Below, one piece after another: positions 16,313 through 25,193 of a stretch of DNA of 64,000 nt. The notes under the pieces are model-generated. The model saw only the letters and a list, made by a program, of their open reading frames with translations. It made no database searches and was not told the DNA's origin. The stretch is from positions 134,653-198,652 of the forward strand of contig DASVQY010000025.1 of NCBI GenBank assembly GCA_036388895.1, read 5' to 3'. Source of the stretch: SXVE01 sp036388895 (GTDB taxonomy: Bacteria; Acidobacteriota; Blastocatellia; Pyrinomonadales; Pyrinomonadaceae). Made by a program: the position numbers and the translations under genes. The stretch's first letter is position 1. Each line of letters begins with the position of its first letter.

Positions 16313-16993
16313 ATGATAAAAACGCTCGACGAGAAGAATCTGCGCGGCGCGTGCGAAAAACTCGCCCGAACCGATTCGGATTTGGCTTTTATTTACGAAA
16401 CTTACGGCACGCCGCCGCTTTGGGCGCGCGAAGCGAGTTTCGCCACGCTCGTTCATATAATTTTAGAACAGCAAGTGTCGCTCGCCTCGGCGCTTTCGGC
16501 ATTTAATAAATTAAAAGAAAAAATCGGCACGGTTACGCCGGAAAACGTCTTGAATTTGTCCGACGAAGAAATGAAAGCAGCGTATTTCTCGCGGCAAAAA
16601 ACGATTTACGCGCGCGAACTGGCGAAAGCGATAACAAGCGGAAATTTGGTTTTAGAGTCTTTGCGAAATCTGCCGGATGAAAAGGTAAAAAACGAGCTGA
16701 AAAAAATAAAAGGCATCGGCGATTGGACTTCGGACATTTATCTCTTGATGGCTTTATTGCGCACGGACGTGATGCCGAAAGGCGATTTGGCGCTTCACGT
16801 CGCGTACCAGAGATTAAAAAATCTCGAACATCGCCCGAATGCGGAAGAATTTTTAATTATCGCGGAAAAATGGAAACCGCTTCGCGCCGTCGCCGCGCGT
16901 TTGCTGTGGCATTTTTACTTGTCGGAAAGAAAAATTCCAACGCGAAAGCTCAATAAAAACAAGAAGTCGGCGAAATTCAATTCCGCTGATTAA
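16313..16993 (+). CDS. DNA-3-methyladenine glycosylase II, HhH-GPD (AlkA-like)
   Basis: A base-excision repair enzyme that removes alkylated purines. The 226 residues consist of the helix-hairpin-helix glycosylase domain only, lacking the N-terminal beta domain of E. coli AlkA. Seen are the substrate pocket helix FATLVHIILEQQVSLASALSAF, written here in two parts (FATLVHIILEQQ, VSLASALSAF), the hairpin ELKKIKGIGDWTSDIYLLMA, and the catalytic Asp in MPKGDLALHVA. The C-terminus is Lys-rich. This compact form is common in bacteria. Confidence 0.93.
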   Translation: MIKTLDEKNLRGACEKLARTDSDLAFIYETYGTPPLWAREASFATLVHIILEQQVSLASALSAFNKLKEKIGTVTPENVLNLSDEEMKAAYFSRQKTIYARELAKAITSGNLVLESLRNLPDEKVKNELKKIKGIGDWTSDIYLLMALLRTDVMPKGDLALHVAYQRLKNLEHRPNAEEFLIIAEKWKPLRAVAARLLWHFYLSERKIPTRKLNKNKKSAKFNSAD

Positions 16994-17091
16994 CACGAAT
17001 TAAATCAAACTTAAAGTATTTTTTAACTTTTTCATATTCCATTAAAACCGCGTTCCATTCTTTCCTTTCAAGTGTGTTAATTTAATTTTTG

Positions 17092-17652
17092 ATGAGCAAG
17101 ATTTTAGATGTCGGCTGCGGCGCGAACAAATACGAGGGCGCGATTGGCTTGGACAACAATCCGCGCACCGCCGCCGACGTGATTCACGATTTGGGAGAAA
17201 TTCCTTATCCTTTTCCCGACGACGAATTCGATTTGATTGTGTCGCGTCACGTTGTCGAGCACGTCCCCGACGTGATGGCGTTTATGACCGAGCTGCACCG
17301 GATCACGAAAAACGGCGGGCGTATTCGGCTCGTCGCGCCGCATTACACGAATCCCGACTGGGCGACCGACCCGACGCATCGAAACCATTTGAATTCTTAC
17401 ACTTTCAACGTTTTTATGCCTGAGCGTCAGGTTTTCGATTTTTACACGGACGTAAAGCTCAAACCGGTAAAAACTTACGTTTCGCTGGCGAATTTGTGGA
17501 AATCGCTCGGCATCGAATTTCTGGTCAATCTCGATCAAAAAAGCGTCAAGCTGCGTTTTTTACGAAAGTTCTGGGAACATTATTTGAGTTATATTTTTCG
17601 CGGCAAAGAGCTTCATTTCGAGTTCGAAGTGATAAAGGAAAACAAAGATTGA
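17092..17652 (+). CDS. Class I SAM-dependent methyltransferase
   Basis: A 186-residue protein with the Rossmann-type methyltransferase core: motif I ILDVGCGANKYEGAIGLD (SAM-binding GxGxN loop and acidic residue), motif II/III PYPFPDDEFDLIVSRHVVEHV, and the post-motif helix MTELHRITKNGGRIRLVAPH. This is the Methyltransf_11 pattern. Acceptor unknown. Absence of extra domains and nearby sugar or lipid genes prevents a guess. The ATG one codon after an in-frame TTG is taken as the start. Confidence 0.9.
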   Translation: MSKILDVGCGANKYEGAIGLDNNPRTAADVIHDLGEIPYPFPDDEFDLIVSRHVVEHVPDVMAFMTELHRITKNGGRIRLVAPHYTNPDWATDPTHRNHLNSYTFNVFMPERQVFDFYTDVKLKPVKTYVSLANLWKSLGIEFLVNLDQKSVKLRFLRKFWEHYLSYIFRGKELHFEFEVIKENKD

Positions 17653-17797
17653 ATTTCGTCAATTTCATCGAAATTTTACACGAAAATTCAGAGAAAAGGA
17701 GCGGCATTTGCGTTTCGGACGAACGGCAAATCTTTTGCACGTAAAATCTTCCGAATTTTCAATTTTTATAACGGCGTTGCATCTCCGTTTTTACGAC

Positions 17798-17834
17798 AGC
17801 CCGGACAAAGAATATCAGCAACTTTTTCCGGGCT
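17798..17834. repeat. Inverted repeat with 7-bp arms
   Basis: AGCCCGG and CCGGGCT flank a 23-nt spacer in the gap before the next gene. It may be a weak terminator or an upstream regulatory hairpin. No T-tract follows at once. The rest of the 237-nt gap shows nothing I can name. Confidence 0.3.
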
Positions 17835-17889
17835 TGCGGGCATCTTTAATTTTGTACTTTTGCTTAATAATTTTCTACGAGGTTTCCTA

Positions 17890-18936
17890 ATGAAAAATAG
17901 ATTTTATCCTTTGTTTCTGCTTTGCGCTTTGATTTTGAACGCGGTCGGCGCGGCGTTTGCCGATACGAAAGTCGTTAATAAAAATCAAAGCATTCAGCTC
18001 GTTTCATTGCTTCCCGCTTCCGACATCGTCGCGGCTTTTGACACAAAGCGTTTGATGAACGACGCTTTGCCGCAGGTTTTGTCGGGTAATCAAACTCTGC
18101 TCGCCAAAATTTTGGCTCACTTTGACGAAGTGAAAAACAAAACCGGTATTGATTTGCGGCAGTTTGAGCAAGCGGCGATTGGCGCGACGGCAAAGCAAAT
18201 CGCGCCGAAAGAATTCGACTTCGATCCCGTTATTTTAGCGCGCGGTCAAATAAACGCCGCCGCCTTGATTGCCGCCGCGAAGGTAGCCGCCAACGGTAAA
18301 GTCCGCGAAGAAAAAATGCGCGGCAAAACAATTTACATTTTTGCGGCGAAAGAAATTGCCGAAGCGAACAAACCGCGGAACGCAGCCGAAAAAAACGCGG
18401 ATATGCTTGATAAATTCATCGGAAAGTTATCTCGTGAACTTGCCGTTGCCGCCTTTGACGCCAACACTTTAGCAATCGGAACGCCGCTGCGGGTTCGTCA
18501 GACTTTGGAAGCTAAAACGCGAGTCGGAACAGACATTTCAAATCTGCTTACGCGCAAACCGGATTCGATTTTGAATTTCGCCGCCAAACTGCCCGCCGGT
18601 ATGAGCGCGTTTTTACCGCTCGACAACGACGAATTAGGCAAAAACATTGATTCGATTCAATATGTCAGCGGTGCGATGAATGTAGCGGGCGACAATACGG
18701 TTTTACAATTACTGGCGAAAACGCAAAATGCGGCTCAAGCGCAAAGTTTGCTTGAAACGCTACAGGGTTTGCAGTTCGTCGGCAAAGCGCTTCTCGGCGG
18801 ATTAAAAGGCGCGGACAAACAGGTTTACGGACGAATGATTGAAAACGCGAATTTTTCGCGCTCGACGAACGAAGTTACTCTCGATTTACAAGTTCCGCAA
18901 AACGACATAAACGTTTTGATCGGCGGAATAAAATAG
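17890..18936 (+). CDS. Exported protein of unknown function
   Basis: 348 residues from the ATG that follows a CGAGG ribosome site. The frame extends 10 codons further upstream, but that part lacks a site and would bury the signal peptide. A signal sequence (FYPLFLLCALILNAVGAAFA) precedes a largely helical, Ala/Lys-rich protein with segments such as LLPASDIVAAFDTKRLMND and GIDLRQFEQAAIGATAK, and a matching pair of strand-helix repeats. It resembles periplasmic proteins with repeated 'how large is the value' domains (DUF3352-like), but I cannot assign a family. A strong terminator follows. Confidence 0.75.
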   Translation: MKNRFYPLFLLCALILNAVGAAFADTKVVNKNQSIQLVSLLPASDIVAAFDTKRLMNDALPQVLSGNQTLLAKILAHFDEVKNKTGIDLRQFEQAAIGATAKQIAPKEFDFDPVILARGQINAAALIAAAKVAANGKVREEKMRGKTIYIFAAKEIAEANKPRNAAEKNADMLDKFIGKLSRELAVAAFDANTLAIGTPLRVRQTLEAKTRVGTDISNLLTRKPDSILNFAAKLPAGMSAFLPLDNDELGKNIDSIQYVSGAMNVAGDNTVLQLLAKTQNAAQAQSLLETLQGLQFVGKALLGGLKGADKQVYGRMIENANFSRSTNEVTLDLQVPQNDINVLIGGIK

Positions 18937-18969
18937 TTTGACGATTTCTTCTTTCCCTCCTTCGCTTTT

Positions 18970-19002
18970 GGCTGTCGAAACGTTTCGACAGCCTTTTTTA
19001 TT
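18970..19002 (+). terminator. Strong intrinsic terminator
   Basis: A perfect 24-nt palindrome with arms GGCTGTCGAAAC and GTTTCGACAGCC is followed by TTTTTTATTTT. It ends the upstream secreted-protein gene and lies about 20 nt left of the proposed inversion boundary. Confidence 0.88.
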
Positions 19003-19022
19003 TTAGATTGTAGGAAAAACGT

Positions 19023-19901
19023 TTATCTGCGGCGAAAATCGCGGCGTTTTTCTGCGGCAAATTGTTCGACATCCCGGTTCAAATTGCCGTATTCGTCGTA
19101 AAGCGGGTAAAGCTGCAGATTTTTGGAAAGATATGCGGCGCGAAGCTCGACCGGACGCGAACCGGCTCGGTTGATGATTCGCACGCGCGTTCCGCGAACT
19201 TCTTCGATCCAATGCGCGAACTCTTCCGCATTGCCGATTGTCGCCGAAAGAAGCAACAACCGGATGCGCGGCGGCGAGAGAATAATCGCTTCTTCCCAGA
19301 CGTGACCGCGATCTTCGTCGCCGAGATAGTGCGCTTCGTCTAAAATTACAAAATCGGTGCGAACCTGTTCGCCCTGCCGCAAAGCGTCGAAAAGCTGATT
19401 GCGATAAATCTCGGTCGTACCGACGATCAGCGGCGCGTTTATGTTTTCCTTGCGGTCGCCGGTCAGAATGCCAACGTTTTCCGCACCGAATTCTGCGGAA
19501 AACTCCATGTATTTCGAGTTTGTAAGCGCTTTGAGCGGCGTCGTGTACCAGGCGCGTTTGCCGTCGGTCAAAAGACGGCGAATTTCTTCGCGGGCGATCC
19601 ACGTTTTGCCGCTGCCCGTCGGAGCTGTAACCAAAACGTCTTCGGTGTTAATCGCCTGAAGAGCTTCGATTTGAAATTCATCGGGAACGAGCGGCTGCGG
19701 TTCTGGCGTTCCGATGCCGGAAAGCAGGCGTTCGACAGCTTTGACTTGCTGCGGCGATAATTTCCGCTCTTCAAAATCAGCGGAACTTTCCCGTGCAAGA
19801 TCGCGTTTAAAACTGCGTTCATTGTGACGAGGGGCATTTGAACGCGCGCGATCTTGCCGGTCACGTTTTTTCGGATTTTTACTCTTGAACGAACGAGCCA
19901 T
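19023..19901 (-). CDS. DEAD/DEAH (Ski2-like) helicase, N-terminal RecA domain only (split gene)
   Basis: 292 residues containing only the first RecA-like domain of a superfamily 2 RNA/DNA helicase. Visible: a basic N-terminus, Q-like FQIEALQAI, motif I TAPTGSGKT (92-100), motif Ia TTPLKALTNSK, GTTEIYRNQL, motif II LDEAHYL (188-191 = DEAH) and motif III LLSATIGNAEEF. The protein then stops at ...EKRRDFRRR, exactly where the linker to domain 2 would begin. The missing motifs IV-VI are encoded on the opposite strand 13.5 kb away. Alone it should bind ATP but not act as a helicase. Confidence 0.9.
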   Translation of the reverse strand: MARSFKSKNPKKRDRQDRARSNAPRHNERSFKRDLARESSADFEERKLSPQQVKAVERLLSGIGTPEPQPLVPDEFQIEALQAINTEDVLVTAPTGSGKTWIAREEIRRLLTDGKRAWYTTPLKALTNSKYMEFSAEFGAENVGILTGDRKENINAPLIVGTTEIYRNQLFDALRQGEQVRTDFVILDEAHYLGDEDRGHVWEEAIILSPPRIRLLLLSATIGNAEEFAHWIEEVRGTRVRIINRAGSRPVELRAAYLSKNLQLYPLYDEYGNLNRDVEQFAAEKRRDFRRR

Positions 19902-20065
19902 TTTCTGTAATGTTAAAGGTTTATGCCGGCAAAGTCTATTGCTTTCAATTGTTATTTAAAAATGTTAAACTGCAAAACGAGTCACAACTTAATTGTGACC
20001 GCGCGCGTCTAAGTTTCTCGTCGAGCAGTTTTAGCCGGAATTTAGATTGGATTTATAAGCGAATT

Positions 20066-21511
20066 ATGCTGGAACACGAAATACATAATCAGGAATTAAA
20101 CGGTCTTAATAATCAAGAAATTAATCACGAAGTTCCGCGCGCGCATTATGTCGCGCCGGAAACCGATTTATTCAGAAACTACGAAATAAAAAACTTTGAG
20201 CTTTCGCCGCGATTTTACAAAATCTTTGCCGTCTCGGCAATTTTCAATGTAATGGTGCTGCTCGTTTTCGCGCAGTCGAATTTATTAACCAGAAAAGGCT
20301 GCGAAAGCCCGATGGTCAGCAAAGTGTGTCAGGTTCTCGACACGGTTTACGTCGGAAGCGTCCTTTTGGGAACCGACGCGGAGTTTGCCAGTAGAGATTA
20401 CGAAAAAACCGAGCTCGAAGATGCCGAAATCACTTATATTGACGTGAGCGGTCAAACACCTCCGCTTAATTACCCGGAAGGCTATTTTGCTATTGCCAAC
20501 CCGGAAGAATATGCAATGCGCCAGCAGATGCAGCAAATGCAAATGATGAACGGCGATATGAACGGCGGAATGAGCACTTTTACAATGCCGCCTTCGGGCA
20601 GCATTTCGCCGATCAATCCAACTGTTCCGAACAGCAGCGATTTTATGAACACGACACCGATGCTGCCGCCGCAAAACAACAATCCGGTTCTCGGCAATTT
20701 GCCGTCTTCGCCCCTCGGCGCGAATCCGATTCCCAAAACTCAGACTTATCCGAGCAGAAAATTCCCGCGCGTTCGTGTGCCGAAACCGGTTAGAACTCCG
20801 AAAGCTGATCCAATTAAAGATTTAGAAAAGGAAACGGCGAAAAAAGAAAAGGAAGAAGCGGAAAAAGAAGAACCGAAACAAACTGATCTTTCGAGTTTGC
20901 CGGTTGCCGAGGAAATAATTAACAAAAAACCTTTGCAGGATTTCGGCGACGACGTTTTGGACAAAGTAACGGCGAAGAAAGTTGATTTAACCAAACCTTT
21001 TACGGTTGTAATGCAGGGCGCGATTACAAAAGACGGAAAGTTTGACCCGAAAAAATCAAGATGGGACACGAAAAAGGAATCCGGCGATGAAGAGATGAAA
21101 AACGTTGCAAAATCTGCCGTCGAAGCAATCGGCGACAGCGGGCTTTTGACTTATCTGCAAAGACTCGGAGTGGAAAACATCAGTTTCACTTTGGTGCAGG
21201 ATGAGAAACAAATTTACGCGGTTATTACATCGGATCAAAAATCTGAGAATAAAGCTAAACTTGTTTCGAGCGGATTAAATAATTTACTTTCTATCGGGAA
21301 ACCGACTATCAAAGAAGCTGATACTTTAACTTTATTAAATGCGGCGAAGATTGAGGCGCAGGGCAAAAATTTTGTATTAAACTTTAATTTAGATAAGCCA
21401 ATAGCGCAGGATTTAATTAATCGCCAATTGCAGAAAGCACAGGCTAAACGCGAACAACAGCAACCGAACGGAACGGCAGTTACAAAACCGAATCAGAATT
21501 CCGGTAAATGA
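20066..21511 (+). CDS. Membrane-anchored protein with TolA/TonB-like layout
   Basis: 481 residues from the ATG before LEHEIHNQEL. The frame is open 52 codons further upstream with no convincing start. Domain order: a 50-residue cytoplasmic head, one membrane helix (about 52-69, IFAVSAIFNVMVLLVFAQ), a Met/Gln-rich patch, a Pro/Ser/Asn-rich stretch (about 176-245), a charged helix rich in E and K (246-275), and a C-terminal globular domain with FTVVMQGAITKDGKFDPKKS, recalling the start of a TonB C-terminal fold. Such a plan suits a protein that spans the periplasm. It overlaps the next gene by 4 nt (ATGA) and lies upstream of secA. Function inferred only from architecture. Confidence 0.75.
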   Translation: MLEHEIHNQELNGLNNQEINHEVPRAHYVAPETDLFRNYEIKNFELSPRFYKIFAVSAIFNVMVLLVFAQSNLLTRKGCESPMVSKVCQVLDTVYVGSVLLGTDAEFASRDYEKTELEDAEITYIDVSGQTPPLNYPEGYFAIANPEEYAMRQQMQQMQMMNGDMNGGMSTFTMPPSGSISPINPTVPNSSDFMNTTPMLPPQNNNPVLGNLPSSPLGANPIPKTQTYPSRKFPRVRVPKPVRTPKADPIKDLEKETAKKEKEEAEKEEPKQTDLSSLPVAEEIINKKPLQDFGDDVLDKVTAKKVDLTKPFTVVMQGAITKDGKFDPKKSRWDTKKESGDEEMKNVAKSAVEAIGDSGLLTYLQRLGVENISFTLVQDEKQIYAVITSDQKSENKAKLVSSGLNNLLSIGKPTIKEADTLTLLNAAKIEAQGKNFVLNFNLDKPIAQDLINRQLQKAQAKREQQQPNGTAVTKPNQNSGK

Positions 21512-22155
21512 GCAATCGTAAAAACTACAATTCAATAGTTTTTCTCACCGTCTATCTCGGGCTTGTGCTGGTCGGCGCGACGCCGCAGGTCTTGGCACAG
21601 GCGGCGATGACGCGGCAGTTTGATATTGTCACCGAGATCGAATTTAAGGACGATTTAGACAAAAAGCCGGACGGAGAACAGGAGACGGCGGATTACCCGT
21701 CGGTTTCGCACGGTTTGTATCCGCTAGCGAATGAAAAGGAAAACAGTAAAGACTTCGCCTTTAATTACGTCGTTAAAGCTCTGATTGATTCAACCGAAGC
21801 ATCAAAATGCAGTCGGGACAGCGAAGTCTTTTGTGATAATTTTCTTTCATTTCAGCAAAAGGTAAATAAGGCGTTTTCGCACACGTTTGAAAACGACAAA
21901 CAAAAAGTCAGCGTAATTTTACCGGCGGATAATTTTTTAGTAAAAACAAAGGTTTTTCATAGTTACAATCAACAAACCGAAACGCATAATTATTTTTATA
22001 GTTCGGCATTATCAAAATTAAAACTTCAGCAAATTAACAACGCGAAAGCGCTGATTTATCAAAACACCTTCCTTCCTTTTGAAAATAATCAAGTTTTCAC
22101 TGTTATTCGCATGCCGCGCGCTTCGATAGATTCGCTCGTTGCCCGAAACGCATAA
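21508..22155 (+). CDS. Exported protein of unknown function, partner of the TolA/TonB-like gene
   Basis: A 215-residue protein whose ATG overlaps the stop of the preceding gene (ATGA), indicating translational coupling. It has a signal peptide (IVFLTVYLGLVLVGATPQVLAQA). The mature part has a polar N-terminal stretch, one CSRDSEVFCDNF segment with two Cys that could form a disulfide, and a beta-rich C-terminal half (FLVKTKVFHSYNQQTETHNYFYSS). No family recognised. The two-gene unit may work as one complex. Confidence 0.72.
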   Translation: MSNRKNYNSIVFLTVYLGLVLVGATPQVLAQAAMTRQFDIVTEIEFKDDLDKKPDGEQETADYPSVSHGLYPLANEKENSKDFAFNYVVKALIDSTEASKCSRDSEVFCDNFLSFQQKVNKAFSHTFENDKQKVSVILPADNFLVKTKVFHSYNQQTETHNYFYSSALSKLKLQQINNAKALIYQNTFLPFENNQVFTVIRMPRASIDSLVARNA

Positions 22156-22273
22156 TAAGCGGCGAGCGAAAGCAAATTTTTCAATCTTTCCGTAAAACAA
22201 CTCGCCAAAACTTTAGTGTTTATATTTAGAGCCGAAAGCCCTGCGTTTTCGCGACTCGACAAATGAGGATTTT

Positions 22274-25081
22274 ATGGCAGTCAATAGTGTAGTAGATAAA
22301 TTTTTCAAGAAAATACTCGGAACGAACAGCGAACGCTTTTTGAAAGCGATTGCGCCGACCGTTCAGCAAATCAACAGTTTAGAAGCATCTTTGAAACCGC
22401 TTTCCGACGACGAACTGCGCGGAAAAACGGAAGAATTTAAAAACAGAATTCAAACGGCAATCGCCGGAATCGAGGACAAAGCGGAACGACGACGACGCGA
22501 GCAGGAAGTATTAAATGAAATTCTGCCCGAAGCGTTCGCCGTCGTGCGCGAAGCGTCGGTTCGCGTGACCGGAATGCGTCATTTCGACGTGCAGTTAATC
22601 GGCGGCGCGGCGCTGCATCAAGGCAGAATCGCAGAGATGCGAACCGGTGAAGGTAAAACTCTCGTTTCGACTCTGCCCGCGTATCTAAACGGTTTGACCG
22701 GGCGCGGCGTTCACATCGTTACGGTCAACGATTACCTGGCTCTGCGCGACTCGGAATGGATGGGTAAGATTCACCAATTTTTAGGCTTAAAGGTCGGCTG
22801 TATTCAAAACGATATGGACGATTTCGAGCGCAAAGAAGCGTATGCGTGCGACATCACGTACGGAACGAACAACGAATTCGGCTTCGATTATCTTAGAGAT
22901 AATATGAAATTCGATGTTGAAAGCCTTGTTCAGCGCGATCATTATTTCGCGATAATTGACGAAGTTGACTCGATTTTAATTGACGAAGCGAGAACGCCCT
23001 TGATTATTTCCGGCGCATCCGACGAAGCGACCGACAAATATTTCACGGCAAACGAAATCATTCCTAAATTTGAACGCGGGCATAAAGACGAAGAAACCAA
23101 AGTTACGACCGGTGATTATCTACTCGATGAAAAAAACCATTCAGCCGTTTTAACTGAAGCGGGCGTTTCAAAAGCGGAAAGGCTTTTGGGCGTTTCCAAT
23201 CTTTACGATCCGGCAAATATGGAACTGCTTCATTGCGTCGAACAGGCTTTGAAAGCTCATACGCTTTACAAACGCGATCATCAATACGTCGTGCAGGACG
23301 GCGAAGTCATCATCGTTGACGATTTCACCGGACGCTTGATGCAGGGACGTCGCTGGTCTGACGGCTTGCACCAGGCGGTTGAAGCGAAAGAAGGCGTAAA
23401 AATCGAACGCGAAAACCAAACTCTGGCGACGATTACGCTGCAAAATTATTTCCGAATGTACGAAAAACTCTCGGGTATGACCGGAACGGCGGAAACCGAA
23501 GCCGAAGAATTCGGAACGGTTTATAATCTCGACGTGATCGCCATTCCGACGAATCGCGCGATGATCCGCAAAGACAATTCGGACGTAATTTATCGGACTT
23601 TGCCGGAAAAATGGGACGCTGTCGTTGATGAAATCAAGGAGTTGCACGCGAAAGGTCAGCCGGTTCTGGTCGGAACGGTTTCGGTCGAAAACTCCGAACT
23701 CATTTCCGGCAAATTGAAGCAAATCGGCATTCCGCACAACGTTCTCAACGCGAAATATCACGAACGCGAAGCCGAAATCGTCGCGCAAGCCGGACGCAAA
23801 GGCGCGGTGACGATTGCGACGAATATGGCTGGACGCGGAACCGACATTCTGTTGGGCGGCAATCCCGAATTCCTGGCGAATGACTATCTGAAGCGAATGG
23901 AAATCAACCCGGACGAAGCGACGCCCGAACAATTCGAAGAACAATTGCAGAAAGCGAAACGCGTCGTATCGGATGAAAGCAAAGAAGTCGTTGCAGCCGG
24001 CGGTTTGCATATTTTAGGAACCGAACGCCACGAATCGCGCCGCATTGACAATCAGCTTCGCGGACGCGCCGGAAGACAAGGCGATCCCGGAAGTTCGCGT
24101 TTCGTTTTATCGCTCGAAGACGATTTGATGCGAATTTTCGCGGGCGATAAAGTTCGCTCGATGATGGAATGGCTCGGAATGGAAAAAGGCGTCGCCATCG
24201 AATCTAAAACCGTTTCGCGTCAAATCGAGCGCGCGCAGAAAGCGGTCGAAGCGCGTAACTTTGAAACGCGTAAACACGTTCTCAAATACGATGACGTAAT
24301 GAACCGACAGCGCGAAACAATCTACGGTTTGCGCCGCCAATTGATGTTCGAACCCGAACATCGCGAATACCTTTTAGGTGAATCGGGAGTCGCGCGCGAT
24401 CTTCTGCACGATTTAACGCAAAGTTTCTTGAACCCGCAGGTCACGCCCGACAAATGGGACGTTGAAACATACGCAGCGGAAATATCGAGCATCTACGCGG
24501 TTGATCCGGCAGTTGACGCCGACGTTGATTTCCGTGCGATGAGCCCGGATCAAATAGAAGAAGCCGTATGGCGAAAAGCCATCTCCAGTTATGAGGAAAA
24601 GGAAAAATTAGCGGGCACCGAATCGTTGCGAGCCTACGAGCGTTACATAATGCTCAACATTATTGACTCGCAGTGGAAAGACCACCTGCTTTCGATTGAC
24701 CATCTGAAACAAGGCATCGGACTCGTCGGCTACGGTCAAAAAGATCCGCTGGTCGAATACAAAAAACAAAGTTTCGATATGTTCCAGGATATGCTCGACC
24801 GTATTGATACGAATACTACCCGCGCATTATTCAATCTCGAAATCGTCGTCAAAGACGAACAGGAAGAAATGGAGCGCCTCGAAAGACTTGAACGCCAGCG
24901 AGCGAGAAAACAAGCCGCCGGAATGGCTTTCACCGGAGCGATGGCAACTGCCGAAGTCGCCGGAGCTGAAGCCGCAAGAAACACGCCTTTCAAGCGCGAA
25001 CAGCCGAAGGTAAAAGCCAATGATCCGTGCTACTGCGGTTCGGGCAAAAAGTTCAAAAAATGCCACGGCGCGGGAATGTAA
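22274..25081 (+). CDS. secA: Preprotein translocase ATPase
   Basis: The motor of Sec-dependent protein export, acting with SecYEG at the inner membrane. The 935 residues hold the Walker A region AEMRTGEGKTLV (about 120-131), VNDYLALRDSEWMG, Walker B IDEVDSILIDEART, the preprotein cross-linking region, TNMAGRGTDILLGG, LRGRAGRQGDPGSSRF and the C-terminal metal-binding tail CYCGSGKKFKKCHG, the SEC-C zinc motif for SecB or ribosome contact. Length is normal. A GAGG site lies 5 nt before the ATG. A strong terminator follows. It is inside the apparent inverted segment. Confidence 0.98.
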   Translation: MAVNSVVDKFFKKILGTNSERFLKAIAPTVQQINSLEASLKPLSDDELRGKTEEFKNRIQTAIAGIEDKAERRRREQEVLNEILPEAFAVVREASVRVTGMRHFDVQLIGGAALHQGRIAEMRTGEGKTLVSTLPAYLNGLTGRGVHIVTVNDYLALRDSEWMGKIHQFLGLKVGCIQNDMDDFERKEAYACDITYGTNNEFGFDYLRDNMKFDVESLVQRDHYFAIIDEVDSILIDEARTPLIISGASDEATDKYFTANEIIPKFERGHKDEETKVTTGDYLLDEKNHSAVLTEAGVSKAERLLGVSNLYDPANMELLHCVEQALKAHTLYKRDHQYVVQDGEVIIVDDFTGRLMQGRRWSDGLHQAVEAKEGVKIERENQTLATITLQNYFRMYEKLSGMTGTAETEAEEFGTVYNLDVIAIPTNRAMIRKDNSDVIYRTLPEKWDAVVDEIKELHAKGQPVLVGTVSVENSELISGKLKQIGIPHNVLNAKYHEREAEIVAQAGRKGAVTIATNMAGRGTDILLGGNPEFLANDYLKRMEINPDEATPEQFEEQLQKAKRVVSDESKEVVAAGGLHILGTERHESRRIDNQLRGRAGRQGDPGSSRFVLSLEDDLMRIFAGDKVRSMMEWLGMEKGVAIESKTVSRQIERAQKAVEARNFETRKHVLKYDDVMNRQRETIYGLRRQLMFEPEHREYLLGESGVARDLLHDLTQSFLNPQVTPDKWDVETYAAEISSIYAVDPAVDADVDFRAMSPDQIEEAVWRKAISSYEEKEKLAGTESLRAYERYIMLNIIDSQWKDHLLSIDHLKQGIGLVGYGQKDPLVEYKKQSFDMFQDMLDRIDTNTTRALFNLEIVVKDEQEEMERLERLERQRARKQAAGMAFTGAMATAEVAGAEAARNTPFKREQPKVKANDPCYCGSGKKFKKCHGAGM

Positions 25082-25103
25082 TCAAAAGAATAATTGTTTG
25101 GAG

Positions 25104-25139
25104 AAAAAGGCGAAAGTATTAAACTTTCGCCTTTTTCTT
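25104..25139 (+). terminator. Intrinsic terminator of secA
   Basis: A perfect 14-bp stem (AAAAAGGCGAAAGT / ACTTTCGCCTTTTT) with a 5-nt loop lies 23 nt after the secA stop. The 3' arm ends in five T and is followed by CTTG. The A-tract on the 5' side would allow it to act in reverse also. Confidence 0.9.
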
Positions 25140-25193
25140 GCAGGTACTTAAGTTAACAATTTATAATTTGCAGAACTAAAATCTCACAATAAT

